A stretch of 64,000 nt of DNA, from positions 310,001-374,000 of the forward strand of contig NZ_JAAXOW010000003.1 of the NCBI RefSeq assembly GCF_012396185.1, given 5' to 3'. The notes under the pieces were generated by a model. It did no database searches and had not been told where the DNA came from. It saw only the letters and a program-made list of their open reading frames with translations. A program made the translations under genes and the position numbers. Below, in pieces: positions 31,061 through 43,511 of the stretch. Numbering within the stretch: position 1 is the first letter of the stretch; each line of letters begins with the position of its first letter. The stretch comes from Sanguibacter hominis ATCC BAA-789. GTDB lineage: Bacteria > Actinomycetota > Actinomycetes > Actinomycetales > Cellulomonadaceae.

Positions 31061-33325
31061 ATGAAGTTCACCGACGGCTACTGGTGCGTCCGCGAGGGCA
31101 TGCACCCCCAGTTCGCTGCCCAGGCCTACGACGTCTGGCCGGGGGAGCGGACCCTCACCGTCCACGCCCCGACCAAGCGCATCGAGGGGCGCGGCGACGC
31201 GCTCAACCGCACCCTCCTGACGCTCGACTACTCGGCGCCGATCGCCGACGTCGTGCGGGTGCGCATCACGCACCACGCGGGCGCACGCGACGACGGCCCG
31301 CACTTCCAGGTCGCCGACGACGAGGGCTTCGCGCCGACGGTCGAGGTGACCGACGAGGCAGGCCTCCTCACGTCGGGCGCGCTGAGCGTCCGGGTGCACC
31401 GTGGCGACTCGTGGCGGGTCGACTTCGAGGCGGACGGTCGCGTCCTGACGAGCTCGCTGCCGAAGTCCGTCGGCGTCGTGACCGACGACGACGGCCGCAC
31501 GTACGTGCACGAACAGCTCTCGCTGTCTGTGGGCGAGCACGTCTACGGTCTCGGCGAGCGCTTCGGACCGGTCGTCAAGAACGGCCAGACGGTCGACGTC
31601 TGGCAGGCCGACGGCGGCACGTCGTCCGAGCAGGCGTACAAGAACGTGCCGTTCTACCTGACGGACCGCGGCTACGGCGTGTTCGTCAACCAGCCCGAGC
31701 TCGTCTCGTTCGAGGTCGGTTCCGAGGTCGTGTCACGGACGCAGTTCAGCGTCGAGTCGCAGTCCCTCGAGTACTTCGTCATCTACGGCGAGACGCCCAA
31801 GGCGATCCTCGAGCGTTACACGGCGCTCACGGGACGGCCGGCGCGCGTGCCGGACTGGTCGTACGGGCTGTGGCTCTCGACGTCGTTCACGACCGACTAC
31901 GACGAGGCGACCGTCACGAGCTTCATCGACGGCATGGCCGAGCGGGACCTGCCGCTGAGCGTGTTCCACTTCGACTGCCACTGGATGCGCGAGTTCAACT
32001 GGTGCGACTTCGAGTGGGACCCGCGGACGTTCCCCGAGCCTGAGGCGATGCTCGCGCGGCTCAAGGCGAAGGGGCTGCGGATCTGCGCGTGGATCAACCC
32101 GTACATCGCGCAGCGCTCGCCGCTGTTCGCGGAGGCGGCGGCGAAGGGCTTCCTCGTCAAGCGCGCGGACGGTTCCGTGTGGCAGTGGGACCTGTGGCAG
32201 GCGGGCATGGGCCTCGTCGACTTCACCAACCCGGATGCGACCGCCTGGTACACGAGCAAGCTCTCTCGTCTTCTCGACCAGGGCGTCGACGCGTTCAAGA
32301 CGGACTTCGGCGAGCGGATCCCGACGGACGTCGTCTGGCACGACGGGTCGGACCCGGCGCGGATGCACAACTACTACGCGCAGGCGTACAACAAGGCGGT
32401 GTTCGACCTGCTCGAGGAGCGTCGCGGCGAGGGTGAGGCGGTCGTGTTCGCGCGGTCGGCGACCGCGGGCGGCCAGCAGTTCCCCGTGCACTGGGGTGGC
32501 GATTGCTTCTCGACGTTCGAGGCGATGGGCGAGTCCCTGCGAGGCGGGCTGTCGCTCGCGTTCTCGGGCTTCGGCTACTGGAGCCACGACATCGGCGGCT
32601 TCGAGGGCACGCCTGACCCGGCGGTGTTCAAGCGCTGGCTCGCGTTCGGCCTGCTCTCCTCGCACTCGCGGCTGCACGGTTCGTCGTCGTACCGCGTGCC
32701 GTGGGCGTTTGACGACGAGGCGGTCGACGTCACGCGTCTGTTCACGCGGCTCAAGCTGTCGCTCATGCCGTACCTCGCGGGTGCGGCCCGCGACGCGTAC
32801 GAGGCGGGCACGCCGATGGCGCGGCCGATGCTGCTCGAGTTCCCCGAGGACCCGAGCGCGGCGACGATCGAGACGCAGTACATGCTCGGCGGGTCGCTCC
32901 TCGTGGCGCCCGTGTTCACGGCGGACGGCACCGTGACGTACTACGTGCCCGAGGGGACGTGGACGCACCTGCTCGACGGCCACCAGGTGACCGGGCCGCG
33001 CTGGGTCACGGAGCAGTACGGCTTCGACTCGTTGCCGCTGCTCGTGCGTCCGGGCACGGTGCTGCCCGTCGGGGCGGGGACCCGGTCGCCCGAGTACGAC
33101 TGGGCGGATGGCGTCACGCTGCGGCTCTTCGAGCTGCCGGACGGGTTCTCCGCGACGATCGCCGTGCCCGCGGCTCAGGCCGTCGGCGGTCCGGACACGC
33201 TGTTCGACGTCGTGCGCGAGGGCGCGCAGGTGCGCGTCACGTCCGCGTCGACGAAGCCGTGGCGCGTGCAGGTCGGTGACCGTGCGGTCGACGGCGGCCC
33301 GTCCGGCGCCGTGATCGACCTGTAG
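31061..33325 (+). CDS. yicI: GH31 alpha-xylosidase (YicI type)
   Basis: Removes alpha-1,6-xylose from the non-reducing end of xyloglucan oligosaccharides such as isoprimeverose. The product is 754 residues and aligns closely, from memory, along its length with E. coli YicI. The nucleophile is D415 in KTDFGERIP and the acid/base is D481 in HWGGDC, against D416 and D482 in YicI. FHFDCHWMREFNWCDFEWDP and SGFGYWSHDIGGFE are also characteristic. There is no signal peptide, so it acts inside the cell on imported oligosaccharides. The ribosome site AAGGAG precedes ATG 31061. Confidence 0.93.
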   Translation: MKFTDGYWCVREGMHPQFAAQAYDVWPGERTLTVHAPTKRIEGRGDALNRTLLTLDYSAPIADVVRVRITHHAGARDDGPHFQVADDEGFAPTVEVTDEAGLLTSGALSVRVHRGDSWRVDFEADGRVLTSSLPKSVGVVTDDDGRTYVHEQLSLSVGEHVYGLGERFGPVVKNGQTVDVWQADGGTSSEQAYKNVPFYLTDRGYGVFVNQPELVSFEVGSEVVSRTQFSVESQSLEYFVIYGETPKAILERYTALTGRPARVPDWSYGLWLSTSFTTDYDEATVTSFIDGMAERDLPLSVFHFDCHWMREFNWCDFEWDPRTFPEPEAMLARLKAKGLRICAWINPYIAQRSPLFAEAAAKGFLVKRADGSVWQWDLWQAGMGLVDFTNPDATAWYTSKLSRLLDQGVDAFKTDFGERIPTDVVWHDGSDPARMHNYYAQAYNKAVFDLLEERRGEGEAVVFARSATAGGQQFPVHWGGDCFSTFEAMGESLRGGLSLAFSGFGYWSHDIGGFEGTPDPAVFKRWLAFGLLSSHSRLHGSSSYRVPWAFDDEAVDVTRLFTRLKLSLMPYLAGAARDAYEAGTPMARPMLLEFPEDPSAATIETQYMLGGSLLVAPVFTADGTVTYYVPEGTWTHLLDGHQVTGPRWVTEQYGFDSLPLLVRPGTVLPVGAGTRSPEYDWADGVTLRLFELPDGFSATIAVPAAQAVGGPDTLFDVVREGAQVRVTSASTKPWRVQVGDRAVDGGPSGAVIDL

Positions 33326-33428
33326 TCCCCGGCTGTCCGCCGTCCGTGCCGTCGCGGCCCCGCCAGGGTCGCGGCGGCCGGTCGCGGCGGACGTGGCAGG
33401 CCTCTCGAGCGGGGTTCCCACCCCTCTG

Positions 33429-33446
33429 TCTCGAATCGATTCGAGA
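33429..33446 (+). promoter_or_regulatory. Perfect 18-bp palindrome upstream of the GH1 gene
   Basis: TCTCGAATCGATTCGAGA is its own reverse complement with a central CG, the usual form of a LacI-family operator. It lies 81 bases before the GH1 start and differs from the GAAGCGCTTC sites of the two lacI genes. Its binding protein is unknown. TTGAAT at 33453-33458 could be a -35 element just downstream. Confidence 0.6.
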
Positions 33447-33472
33447 TCCCTCTTGAATCGTCCCGTGGGGTG

Positions 33473-33486
33473 TGAGAGCGTTCCCA
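33473..33486 (+). promoter_or_regulatory. CelR/CebR-like operator upstream of the GH1 gene
   Basis: TGAGAGCGTTCCCA matches 12 of 14 bases of TGGGAGCGCTCCCA, the operator described for the cellobiose-responsive LacI regulator CelR/CebR of Thermobifida and Streptomyces. It lies 40 bases before the GH1 start. Control by a cellobiose-sensing CebR homologue encoded elsewhere is inferred. Confidence 0.55.
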
Positions 33487-33526
33487 CGGACACATCTCCC
33501 GCACTCCCGTCTAGAAAGCAGAGACG

Positions 33527-34972
<1,446 letters not shown>

Positions 34973-34977
34973 GCCTC

Positions 34978-35020
34978 GCGCGAGAGGGCTGCACCCCGAC
35001 GGGGTGCAGCCCTCTCGCGC
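34978..35020. terminator. Perfect 20-bp hairpin, bidirectional terminator
   Basis: Bases 34978-34997 pair perfectly with 35001-35020 around GAC. It lies between the convergent GH1 and CE7 esterase genes, 5 bases after one stop and 21 bases beyond the other. Confidence 0.88.
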
Positions 35021-35041
35021 GTCACGCGGCCGTGACGCCCG

Positions 35042-36055
35042 TCACGGCGCCGTCGTGCCCGCGTCCCGTGCGGCGAGCGCCGCGAGCCACTCGAGCTGAC
35101 GTGCCTCCTGGAAGCCCCCGCCGCCCTCGTGCTCGTTGTGCGGGTACACCTCCATCGTGCGGTCGCTCGCGCCGCGCGAGCCCGGGCGGCCGTAGTGGTT
35201 GTACGCCGCGTACACCGTCGACGGTGGGCAGATCGGGTCCCGCAGCGCGACCGACGCGAGGAGCGGTGCCGTCGCGCGCCGTGCGTGGTTCACGCCGTCG
35301 ATGTAGGAGAGCGTGCGGAACGTGGCCGACTCGAGGTTTCGGTTGATCGACAGGAACTTCGTGATCTCACCGTACGGGTGGGAGTCGACGAGCCCGACGG
35401 CACGCCTGATGTGGCACAGGAACGGGACGTCGGCCATGACGGCCCAGAGGTCCGGCACGAGCCCGGCGACGGCGAGCGCCGTCCCGCCGCCCTGGCTGCC
35501 GCCCGTGACCGCGACACGGGTGGCGTCGACCTCGGGGAACGTGCGGACGGCGTCGACCGCACGCACCGCGTCTGTGAACAGGCGTCGGTAGTAGTGGTCG
35601 TGCGGGTCCTCGACGCCCTGGGTCATGACGCCCGGGTGAGCGGGCCCGGAGCCGACCGGGTCGGGCGTGTGCCCGCCGTCACCCCACGTGGAGCCCTGGC
35701 CGCGCGTGTCCATGAACAGATAGGCGTAGCCGGCGGCCGCCCACAGCAGGTGCTGGTGCGGCAGGCCGCGGCCGCCGCCGTAGCCGTTGTAGTGGACCAC
35801 GGTGGGCAGCGGCCCGCTGCGCTCGCGGGGGAGCGTGAGCCACGCCTTGACCGGCTGCCCGTCGAACCCGGGGAACGTCACGTCGTCGACGTCCACGGCC
35901 GTGAGCGGGGTGTCGACCGGTGTCCGGACGACGGGGGTGGCGTGGGCGCGCGCGGCCTCGATGGTCTCGCGCCAGAAGGCGTCGAAGTCGTCGGGCTCGG
36001 CCACCTCGGGCCGGTACGAGACGAGCTCGTCGGGTGACAGGTCGTAGAGCGGCAT
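35042..36055 (-). CDS. CE7 acetyl xylan esterase / cephalosporin C deacetylase family
   Basis: Removes acetyl groups from acetylated xylo-oligosaccharides, with broad acyl-ester tolerance. The product is 337 residues from ATG 36055, which follows GAGGAG; the frame runs further upstream but that part is low-complexity Arg/Pro-rich and not family-like. CE7 signatures are present: the RGQGS motif in MDTRGQGSTWGD, the nucleophile S187 in GGSQGGG, the acid aspartate in ALRDPICPP and the histidine in HNEHEGG. No signal peptide, so it acts on imported oligosaccharides. It fits the xylan/xyloglucan theme of the neighbours. Confidence 0.9.
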   Translation of the reverse strand: MPLYDLSPDELVSYRPEVAEPDDFDAFWRETIEAARAHATPVVRTPVDTPLTAVDVDDVTFPGFDGQPVKAWLTLPRERSGPLPTVVHYNGYGGGRGLPHQHLLWAAAGYAYLFMDTRGQGSTWGDGGHTPDPVGSGPAHPGVMTQGVEDPHDHYYRRLFTDAVRAVDAVRTFPEVDATRVAVTGGSQGGGTALAVAGLVPDLWAVMADVPFLCHIRRAVGLVDSHPYGEITKFLSINRNLESATFRTLSYIDGVNHARRATAPLLASVALRDPICPPSTVYAAYNHYGRPGSRGASDRTMEVYPHNEHEGGGGFQEARQLEWLAALAARDAGTTAP

Positions 36056-36172
36056 CGCTCTCCTCGTTCGTCGTGCGGGTCGGTGGCTGTCTGCGCCGCG
36101 CGTCGTCGCCCGGCTCCACCGCAGACCACGATAGGGCCCTCGCGGCGTCTGCGACGACGGCGTGACGCGTGT

Positions 36173-36362
36173 TCGTCCACGGGTTGTGGACGAGCGTCGT
36201 CCACGGGTGTCAGAGGGTGCGGGCAGACTCAGGACAGAGGGTGGTCGCGGCTCGCGACCGCTGCTCGCAGGCCCCGCGTCGCGGGTGCAGCCGGCGCCGC
36301 CCGGATCGGCTCTGCCCGGGGCCGTCGGGGTGGTCCACAGGGTATGCACACCGTTGTCCACG
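36173..36362. promoter_or_regulatory. Cluster of five DnaA-box-like motifs upstream of nrdH
   Basis: Five 9-mers resemble the high-GC DnaA box TTGTCCACA: 36173-36181 (TCGTCCACG), 36185-36193 (reverse strand TCGTCCACA), 36197-36205 (TCGTCCACG), 36331-36339 (TGGTCCACA) and 36354-36362 (TTGTCCACG). They match 7 or 8 of 9 positions. They fill much of the otherwise gene-free stretch 36056-36560 between the esterase and nrdH. DnaA binding is inferred from sequence alone. TATCGT on the minus strand (36133-36128) may be the esterase -10 box. Confidence 0.45.
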
Positions 36363-36394
36363 GGCCGCGAGTGGTGGGATGACATGCGTGTCAT

Positions 36395-36442
36395 TCACAA
36401 CACCTAGGGGTGGTGGCTTTGCTCGACCCCTAGGTGTAGTGT
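36395..36442. promoter_or_regulatory. Two NrdR-like boxes upstream of nrdHIEF
   Basis: TCACAACACCTAGGGG (36395-36410) and, in inverted orientation, ACACTACACCTAGGGG (reverse complement of 36427-36442) resemble the NrdR box family ACACTATATATAGTGT. Their centres are 32 bases apart, about three helical turns, the spacing usual for NrdR box pairs. NrdR, an ATP/dATP-sensing zinc protein, would repress nrdHIEF from here. The inverted pair can also form a 12-bp hairpin (36402-36413 with 36424-36435 region), so a structural role is a lesser alternative. Confidence 0.7.
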
Positions 36443-36560
36443 TGACGCAGTCCGGTCGCCGCGAGGCCCACAAGCCCGCAGGAGCACGACCGACCTGAAT
36501 CACACGAACGTCATCACACCGCTGGTATGCGGGCCAATCCGACCCGAGGGGACACGTGAC

Positions 36561-36806
36561 ATGAGCATCACCGTCTACAGCAAGCCGGCATGCGTGCAGT
36601 GCGACGCCACCTACCGCGCGCTCGACAAGCGCGGCCTGGACTACACGGTCGTCGACATCAGCCAGGACGCCGAGGCGCTCGACATGGTCCGCTCGCTCGG
36701 CTACATGCAGGCCCCCGTCGTCGTCGCCGACGACACTCACTGGTCGGGCTTCCGCCCGGACCAGATCGCGGCGCTCGCCGCCCAGAAGGCCACCGCCGTC
36801 GCCTGA
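36561..36806 (+). CDS. nrdH: Glutaredoxin-like protein NrdH
   Basis: A thioredoxin-reductase-dependent redoxin that reduces the class Ib ribonucleotide reductase. The product is 81 residues. The redox motif is CVQC at residues 11-14, and the C-terminal WSGFRPDQI is the NrdH signature that blocks glutathione binding and fits thioredoxin reductase. It is the first gene of nrdHIEF. ATG 36561 is preceded by GAGGGGAC. Confidence 0.96.
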   Translation: MSITVYSKPACVQCDATYRALDKRGLDYTVVDISQDAEALDMVRSLGYMQAPVVVADDTHWSGFRPDQIAALAAQKATAVA

Positions 36807-37321
36807 CCCGCCGGTGCGCCCGGCCCGCCGGCCGGGCGCGCGCGTCGCGGACGCCACCTGACCGTCAGGCGCCACAGAGCCGTCGAGCCGGTCGGTCGGG
36901 ACTCCCGCTGGCGCGACACCCAGGAGGGGAGCAGCGTGTCCTCGCTCGTCTACTTCTCCAGCGCGTCGGAGAACACCCACCGGTTCGTCGAGAAGCTCGG
37001 CCTCCCGGCGCAGCGCATCCCGCTGTACCCCCGGCAGACCCCGCTCCACGTCGACGAGCCGTACGTCCTGATGGTCCCGACGTACGGCGGCGGGAAGGAC
37101 TCCGGCGCCGTCCCCAAGCAGGTCGTGAAGTTCCTCAACGACCCGCACAACCGGAAGCTCCTGCGCGGCGTGATCGCTGCGGGGAACACCAACTTCGGCG
37201 AGGCGTACTGCATCGCCGGTCCCATCATCTCCGCCAAGTGCGACGTCCCGTACCTCTACGGGTTCGAGCTCTTGGGCACCACTGAGGACGTCACGCGCGT
37301 CCGCGAAGGATTGAGGCAGTT

Positions 37322-40511
<3,190 letters not shown>

Positions 40512-40524
40512 TCCCGGGCACCTC

Positions 40525-40568
40525 ACGACGAGAGCGCCGCACCCCGAGGGGTGCGGCGCTCTCGTCGT
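40525..40568. terminator. Perfect 21-bp hairpin, bidirectional terminator
   Basis: Bases 40525-40545 pair perfectly with 40548-40568. It lies between the convergent nrdF and phosphoribosyltransferase genes, 13 bases after the nrdF stop. Confidence 0.88.
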
Positions 40569-40602
40569 CTGTGCGGGCGGGCTCAGCAGCGGCCCAGGAG
40601 GG

Positions 40603-41130
40603 TCAGTCGCCCGGGCGGTCCGAGCCGATCGCGGGGCGGTCGGACCAGGGGAACGTGATCCACTTGTCCGTGTCCATCCACGAGTAGTCGGGGCGGATGA
40701 TCGACCGCGGCTTCGAGTACAGCACGGCCGAGCGCGCCTCGGCGCCCTGCTTCGCGAGCATCTCCATCACGAGCTTGAGCGTGCGGCCCGAGTCCGCGAC
40801 GTCGTCGACCACGAGCACGCGGTGGCCCGGCAGCTCGGACGTGTCCATGAGCGGGGGCAGGACGCGAGGGTCGGCGAGCGTCTGGCCGATGTCCGTGTAG
40901 AACTCGACGTTGAGCGTGCCCACGCCCTTCGTCCCGAGCGCGTACGCCACGGCGCCGCCGGGAAGCAGGCCGCCGCGGGCGACAGCGACCACGACCTCGG
41001 GCTCGAAGCCCGAGTCGACGACCTGCTGCGCCAGCTCACGCGCGGCGACGCCGAACCTCTCCCAGGTCAGCACCTCCCGCTCGGGCTCGCTCGCGGGGAC
41101 GGGGCTGTCGGCAGGAAGCTCGGTCGTCAT
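40603..41130 (-). CDS. Type I phosphoribosyltransferase
   Basis: 175 residues. The PRPP-binding signature is VLVVDDVADSGRT, with AVARGGLLPGG forming the pyrophosphate loop. The family includes purine salvage and xanthine/hypoxanthine transferases; the base used here cannot be told. I chose ATG 41130, which has a TATCGT box 6 bases upstream and no ribosome site, suggesting a leaderless mRNA. The frame extends to 41478, but that part is Arg-rich and lies over the adjacent terminator. Confidence 0.88.
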   Translation of the reverse strand: MTTELPADSPVPASEPEREVLTWERFGVAARELAQQVVDSGFEPEVVVAVARGGLLPGGAVAYALGTKGVGTLNVEFYTDIGQTLADPRVLPPLMDTSELPGHRVLVVDDVADSGRTLKLVMEMLAKQGAEARSAVLYSKPRSIIRPDYSWMDTDKWITFPWSDRPAIGSDRPGD

Positions 41131-41136
41131 CCGTCC

Positions 41137-41142
41137 ACGATA
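41137..41142 (-). promoter_or_regulatory. Candidate -10 box of a leaderless phosphoribosyltransferase transcript
   Basis: On the minus strand TATCGT ends 6 bases before the ATG, with no Shine-Dalgarno sequence between. Confidence 0.45.
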
Positions 41143-41210
41143 CGTCCCGCTCGAGAGTGATCGGTGCGGCGAAGGGCCCGGTGCGACGACCCTCACACGA
41201 GGTAAGCAGA

Positions 41211-41258
41211 ACGGCCGGGGTGGACGAGCGCGACACCGCACCCGTCCACCCCGGCCGT
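41211..41258 (-). terminator. 16-bp perfect hairpin terminator after the FKBP gene
   Basis: Bases 41211-41226 pair perfectly with 41243-41258 around a 16-base loop, starting 12 bases past the FKBP stop on the minus strand. It separates this gene from the phosphoribosyltransferase gene transcribed in the same direction. Confidence 0.8.
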
Positions 41259-41270
41259 CCCGGACGTCGA

Positions 41271-42227
41271 TCAGCCCTCGGTGACGAGCTTCTCGATCGT
41301 GACCACGAACACGAGCGTGTCGGCCTGCAGCGCGTTGCCAGCGCTCAGCCCGTACCCGTAAGCGGGCGGGATCACGAGGAGCACCGTCGTGCCGACCTTG
41401 AGCCCGGCCAGTCCGTGCGTCCAACCCGCGACGACCCCGTCGAGGCCGAACTCGAGCGGCTCCGCGCCGCGATCCCACGACGCGTCGAACTGCTCACCGT
41501 CAGAGCCCTTGACCCCCACGTAGTGGGCCGCGATCTTGTCCGTCGTCTTCAGGACCTCGCCGTCACCCTCGGTGAGAACCACGCGCGTGACACCCTCGCT
41601 CGTGACGCCGCCCTCGGGGATCGTGATGGTGGGCTTCTTGCCCGCAGGGGCGTCCGCCGTCGGGAGCCCCTCGTCGCCGACCTTCTTGTCCGTCACGACG
41701 GGGACACCCGGGACGCTCGCGACGAGCTCGAGGACCTGGACCGCCGGCGCGCCGTCGTTGGGCGTCGCCAGGACCAGGCGAGTGCCGACGTTCAGGCCAG
41801 CGAGCCCACCCTCCGCGAGCTCTCCCTTGAGCGCCTGCATCATCGCGACGTTCTCGGTGACACCGAGCTCCGTGCTGTCGGCGACCGAGACGGCGCGGCC
41901 GAGGTAGGACACGATGTCGCCCTCCGCGATCGCGGGACCGTCGCCGTTGCACGCGACGACGATCTCCTCGGCGGTGACCTCGAGCTTGGGGTCGACCTTG
42001 AGGGTCGGCGCGGTGCCGAGCTCGCCGCCGATGGTCGTCGCCGCGATCAGCTTGGACGAGCTGTCGGTGACGGGCGTGCACGCGGTCGCCGCGGTCGTGA
42101 CCGAGGAGCCCGACGTCGGCGCGGGCGTCGTCGGCGCGGAGGGCTCGCTGTCGTCGGAGCAGCCGGCGAGGACGAGCAGGCTCGCGACCGCGAGGATCGC
42201 GGTGCGGCGCTGAAGGGTGCGGGACAA
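41271..42227 (-). CDS. FKBP-type peptidyl-prolyl isomerase lipoprotein with degenerate second domain
   Basis: Catalyses cis-trans isomerisation at proline bonds outside the membrane. The product is 318 residues. The lipoprotein signal peptide ends LVLAGC (cysteine about 23), followed by a Thr/Ser/Pro linker. The C-terminal half is a canonical FKBP domain (AAHYVGVKGSDGEQFDAS, then GLKVGTTVLLVIPPAYGYG). The N-terminal half (about 95-175) looks like a second, decayed FKBP copy, keeping GLAGLNVGTRLVLATP but lacking the PPAYGYG motif. The start is TTG with AAGGAA seven bases upstream; no ATG or GTG fits the signal peptide. Confidence 0.92.
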   Translation of the reverse strand: MSRTLQRRTAILAVASLLVLAGCSDDSEPSAPTTPAPTSGSSVTTAATACTPVTDSSSKLIAATTIGGELGTAPTLKVDPKLEVTAEEIVVACNGDGPAIAEGDIVSYLGRAVSVADSTELGVTENVAMMQALKGELAEGGLAGLNVGTRLVLATPNDGAPAVQVLELVASVPGVPVVTDKKVGDEGLPTADAPAGKKPTITIPEGGVTSEGVTRVVLTEGDGEVLKTTDKIAAHYVGVKGSDGEQFDASWDRGAEPLEFGLDGVVAGWTHGLAGLKVGTTVLLVIPPAYGYGLSAGNALQADTLVFVVTIEKLVTEG

Positions 42228-42367
42228 TGTGGTTCCTTAGGTGTCGGGCCTTCGGGGGCATCAGATCGTGGCCAACCCTACGCGGTCCGCCTGGGAGGGC
42301 GCTGCGCCCCGCGTGCCAGGGACCGGCCGTCGAAGGGGGGCACGGCGCCGCGTGGCACCATGGAGAC

Positions 42368-42655
42368 ATGCCCTCCGCACGTCCGTCCCGCCGTCGTCCC
42401 TGGGGCGAGCCGCACCGTGAGCTCGACCTCGACCGGGCGACCGGCGGCCGGTCGTCGGCGACCCGGCGCGGCGAGTCGTGGACCGTGCAGAAGGTGCGCG
42501 GCAACGACAAGACGTACCGCTGCCCGGGCTGCCAGCAGGAGATCGCCGCAGGCACCCCCCACGTGGTCGCGTGGGCCGACGACTCGCTCTTCGGCGCCGA
42601 GGCCGCGCTCGCGGCCCGCCGGCACTGGCACACGGCCTGCTGGGACCGCGGCTAG
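42368..42655 (+). CDS. Small conserved protein with putative zinc-binding motif
   Basis: 95 residues. The basic N-terminus (about 1-35) is followed by a compact C-terminal domain with CPGCQQEI, then HVVAW and RHWHTACW, so two Cys and a His..Cys set could bind one zinc. It resembles a small actinobacterial family often labelled ATP/GTP-binding protein, a label with no support in this sequence. ATG 42368 follows ATGGAGAC. Its TAG stop is part of the -10 box of the next gene. Confidence 0.75.
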   Translation: MPSARPSRRRPWGEPHRELDLDRATGGRSSATRRGESWTVQKVRGNDKTYRCPGCQQEIAAGTPHVVAWADDSLFGAEAALAARRHWHTACWDRG

Positions 42656-42658
42656 GCT
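42653..42658 (+). promoter_or_regulatory. Candidate leaderless -10 box overlapping a stop codon
   Basis: TAGGCT includes the TAG stop of the preceding gene and lies exactly 7 bases before the ATG of the hydrolase gene, with no ribosome site between. Confidence 0.55.
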
Positions 42659-42665
42659 CGAGACG

Positions 42666-43436
42666 ATGAACGAGCCGACCCACACCCAGATCCGTTCCAC
42701 GACCGTCCTGCCGGCACGCCGCGAGGACATCGAGCTGCACACGGCCGACGGCCTCACGCTCGTCGGCGAGCTCGCGCTCCCCGCCGACCGCGACCCTGTC
42801 GCGACGCTGGTGACGCTGCACCCGCTGCCGACCCACGGCGGCTACATGGACTCGCACGTGCTGCGCAAGGCGTCCTGGCGACTGCCTGCGCTCGCCGACC
42901 TCGCGGTCCTGCGCTTCAACACGCGCGGCACGTCGTCGCCTCGTGGCACGAGCGAGGGCACGTTCGACGGCGGCGACGCCGAGCGCTTCGACGTCGCCGC
43001 GGCGATCGAGCTCGCGGAGTTCCGCGAGCTCCCGCGCCCGTGGCTCGTCGGCTGGTCGTTCGGCACCGAGCTGGCGCTCTGCCACGGGGCGGACCCGGCG
43101 ATCGAGGGTGCGATCCTGCTGTCGCCGCCGTTGCGCCGGGCGGGCGACGAGGACCTCGCGCGCTGGGCCGAGTTCGGGCGACCGCTCGTCGCGCTCGTGC
43201 CTGAGCACGACGACTACCTGCGCCCTGACGAGGCACGTGAGCGCTTCGCCGCAGTGCCGCAGGCGGAGGTCATCGGCGTCGACGGTGCCAAGCACCTGTG
43301 GGTGGGAGAGGCGTCCGTGCGTCGCGTCCTCGACGAGATCGTCGCCCACGTCCTGCCCGGCCACGCGCCCCTGCCGACCGTGTGGGACGGCAGCGCGGTC
43401 GAGTCTGCGGACCTGGACCAGCCTGACGAACGCTGA
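42666..43436 (+). CDS. Alpha/beta hydrolase
   Basis: 256 residues. The nucleophile elbow is GWSFGTE with S131. The acid is likely the aspartate in LVPEHDDYL, and the histidine lies in GAKHLWVGE. The N-terminal region (TLVTLHPLPTHGGYMDS and RFNTRGTSSPRG) fits the dienelactone-hydrolase-like or YfhR-like acyl hydrolases. No signal peptide. The substrate is unknown. The start is ATG 42666 behind a leaderless-type -10 box; a longer frame begins within other genes' territory and is not coding. Confidence 0.85.
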   Translation: MNEPTHTQIRSTTVLPARREDIELHTADGLTLVGELALPADRDPVATLVTLHPLPTHGGYMDSHVLRKASWRLPALADLAVLRFNTRGTSSPRGTSEGTFDGGDAERFDVAAAIELAEFRELPRPWLVGWSFGTELALCHGADPAIEGAILLSPPLRRAGDEDLARWAEFGRPLVALVPEHDDYLRPDEARERFAAVPQAEVIGVDGAKHLWVGEASVRRVLDEIVAHVLPGHAPLPTVWDGSAVESADLDQPDER

Positions 43437-43511
43437 CGGGCGTCGTCCTCTGGCGCGGTGAGGCGCTGGCGAGCATCATCGGAGGCAGGCACCTACCTGG
43501 GAGGACACCTC

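Noticed and set aside
36173-36362. Replication origin
   Set aside because: DnaA-like boxes are present, but there is no dnaA, dnaN, AT-rich unwinding region or parS context, and the nrd operon follows. A regulatory role is more likely.
36056-36394. Extending the CE7 esterase start to 36394
   Set aside because: The extra 113 residues are low complexity, cover the DnaA-like motif region and have no counterpart in CE7 enzymes; ATG 36055 has a good ribosome site.
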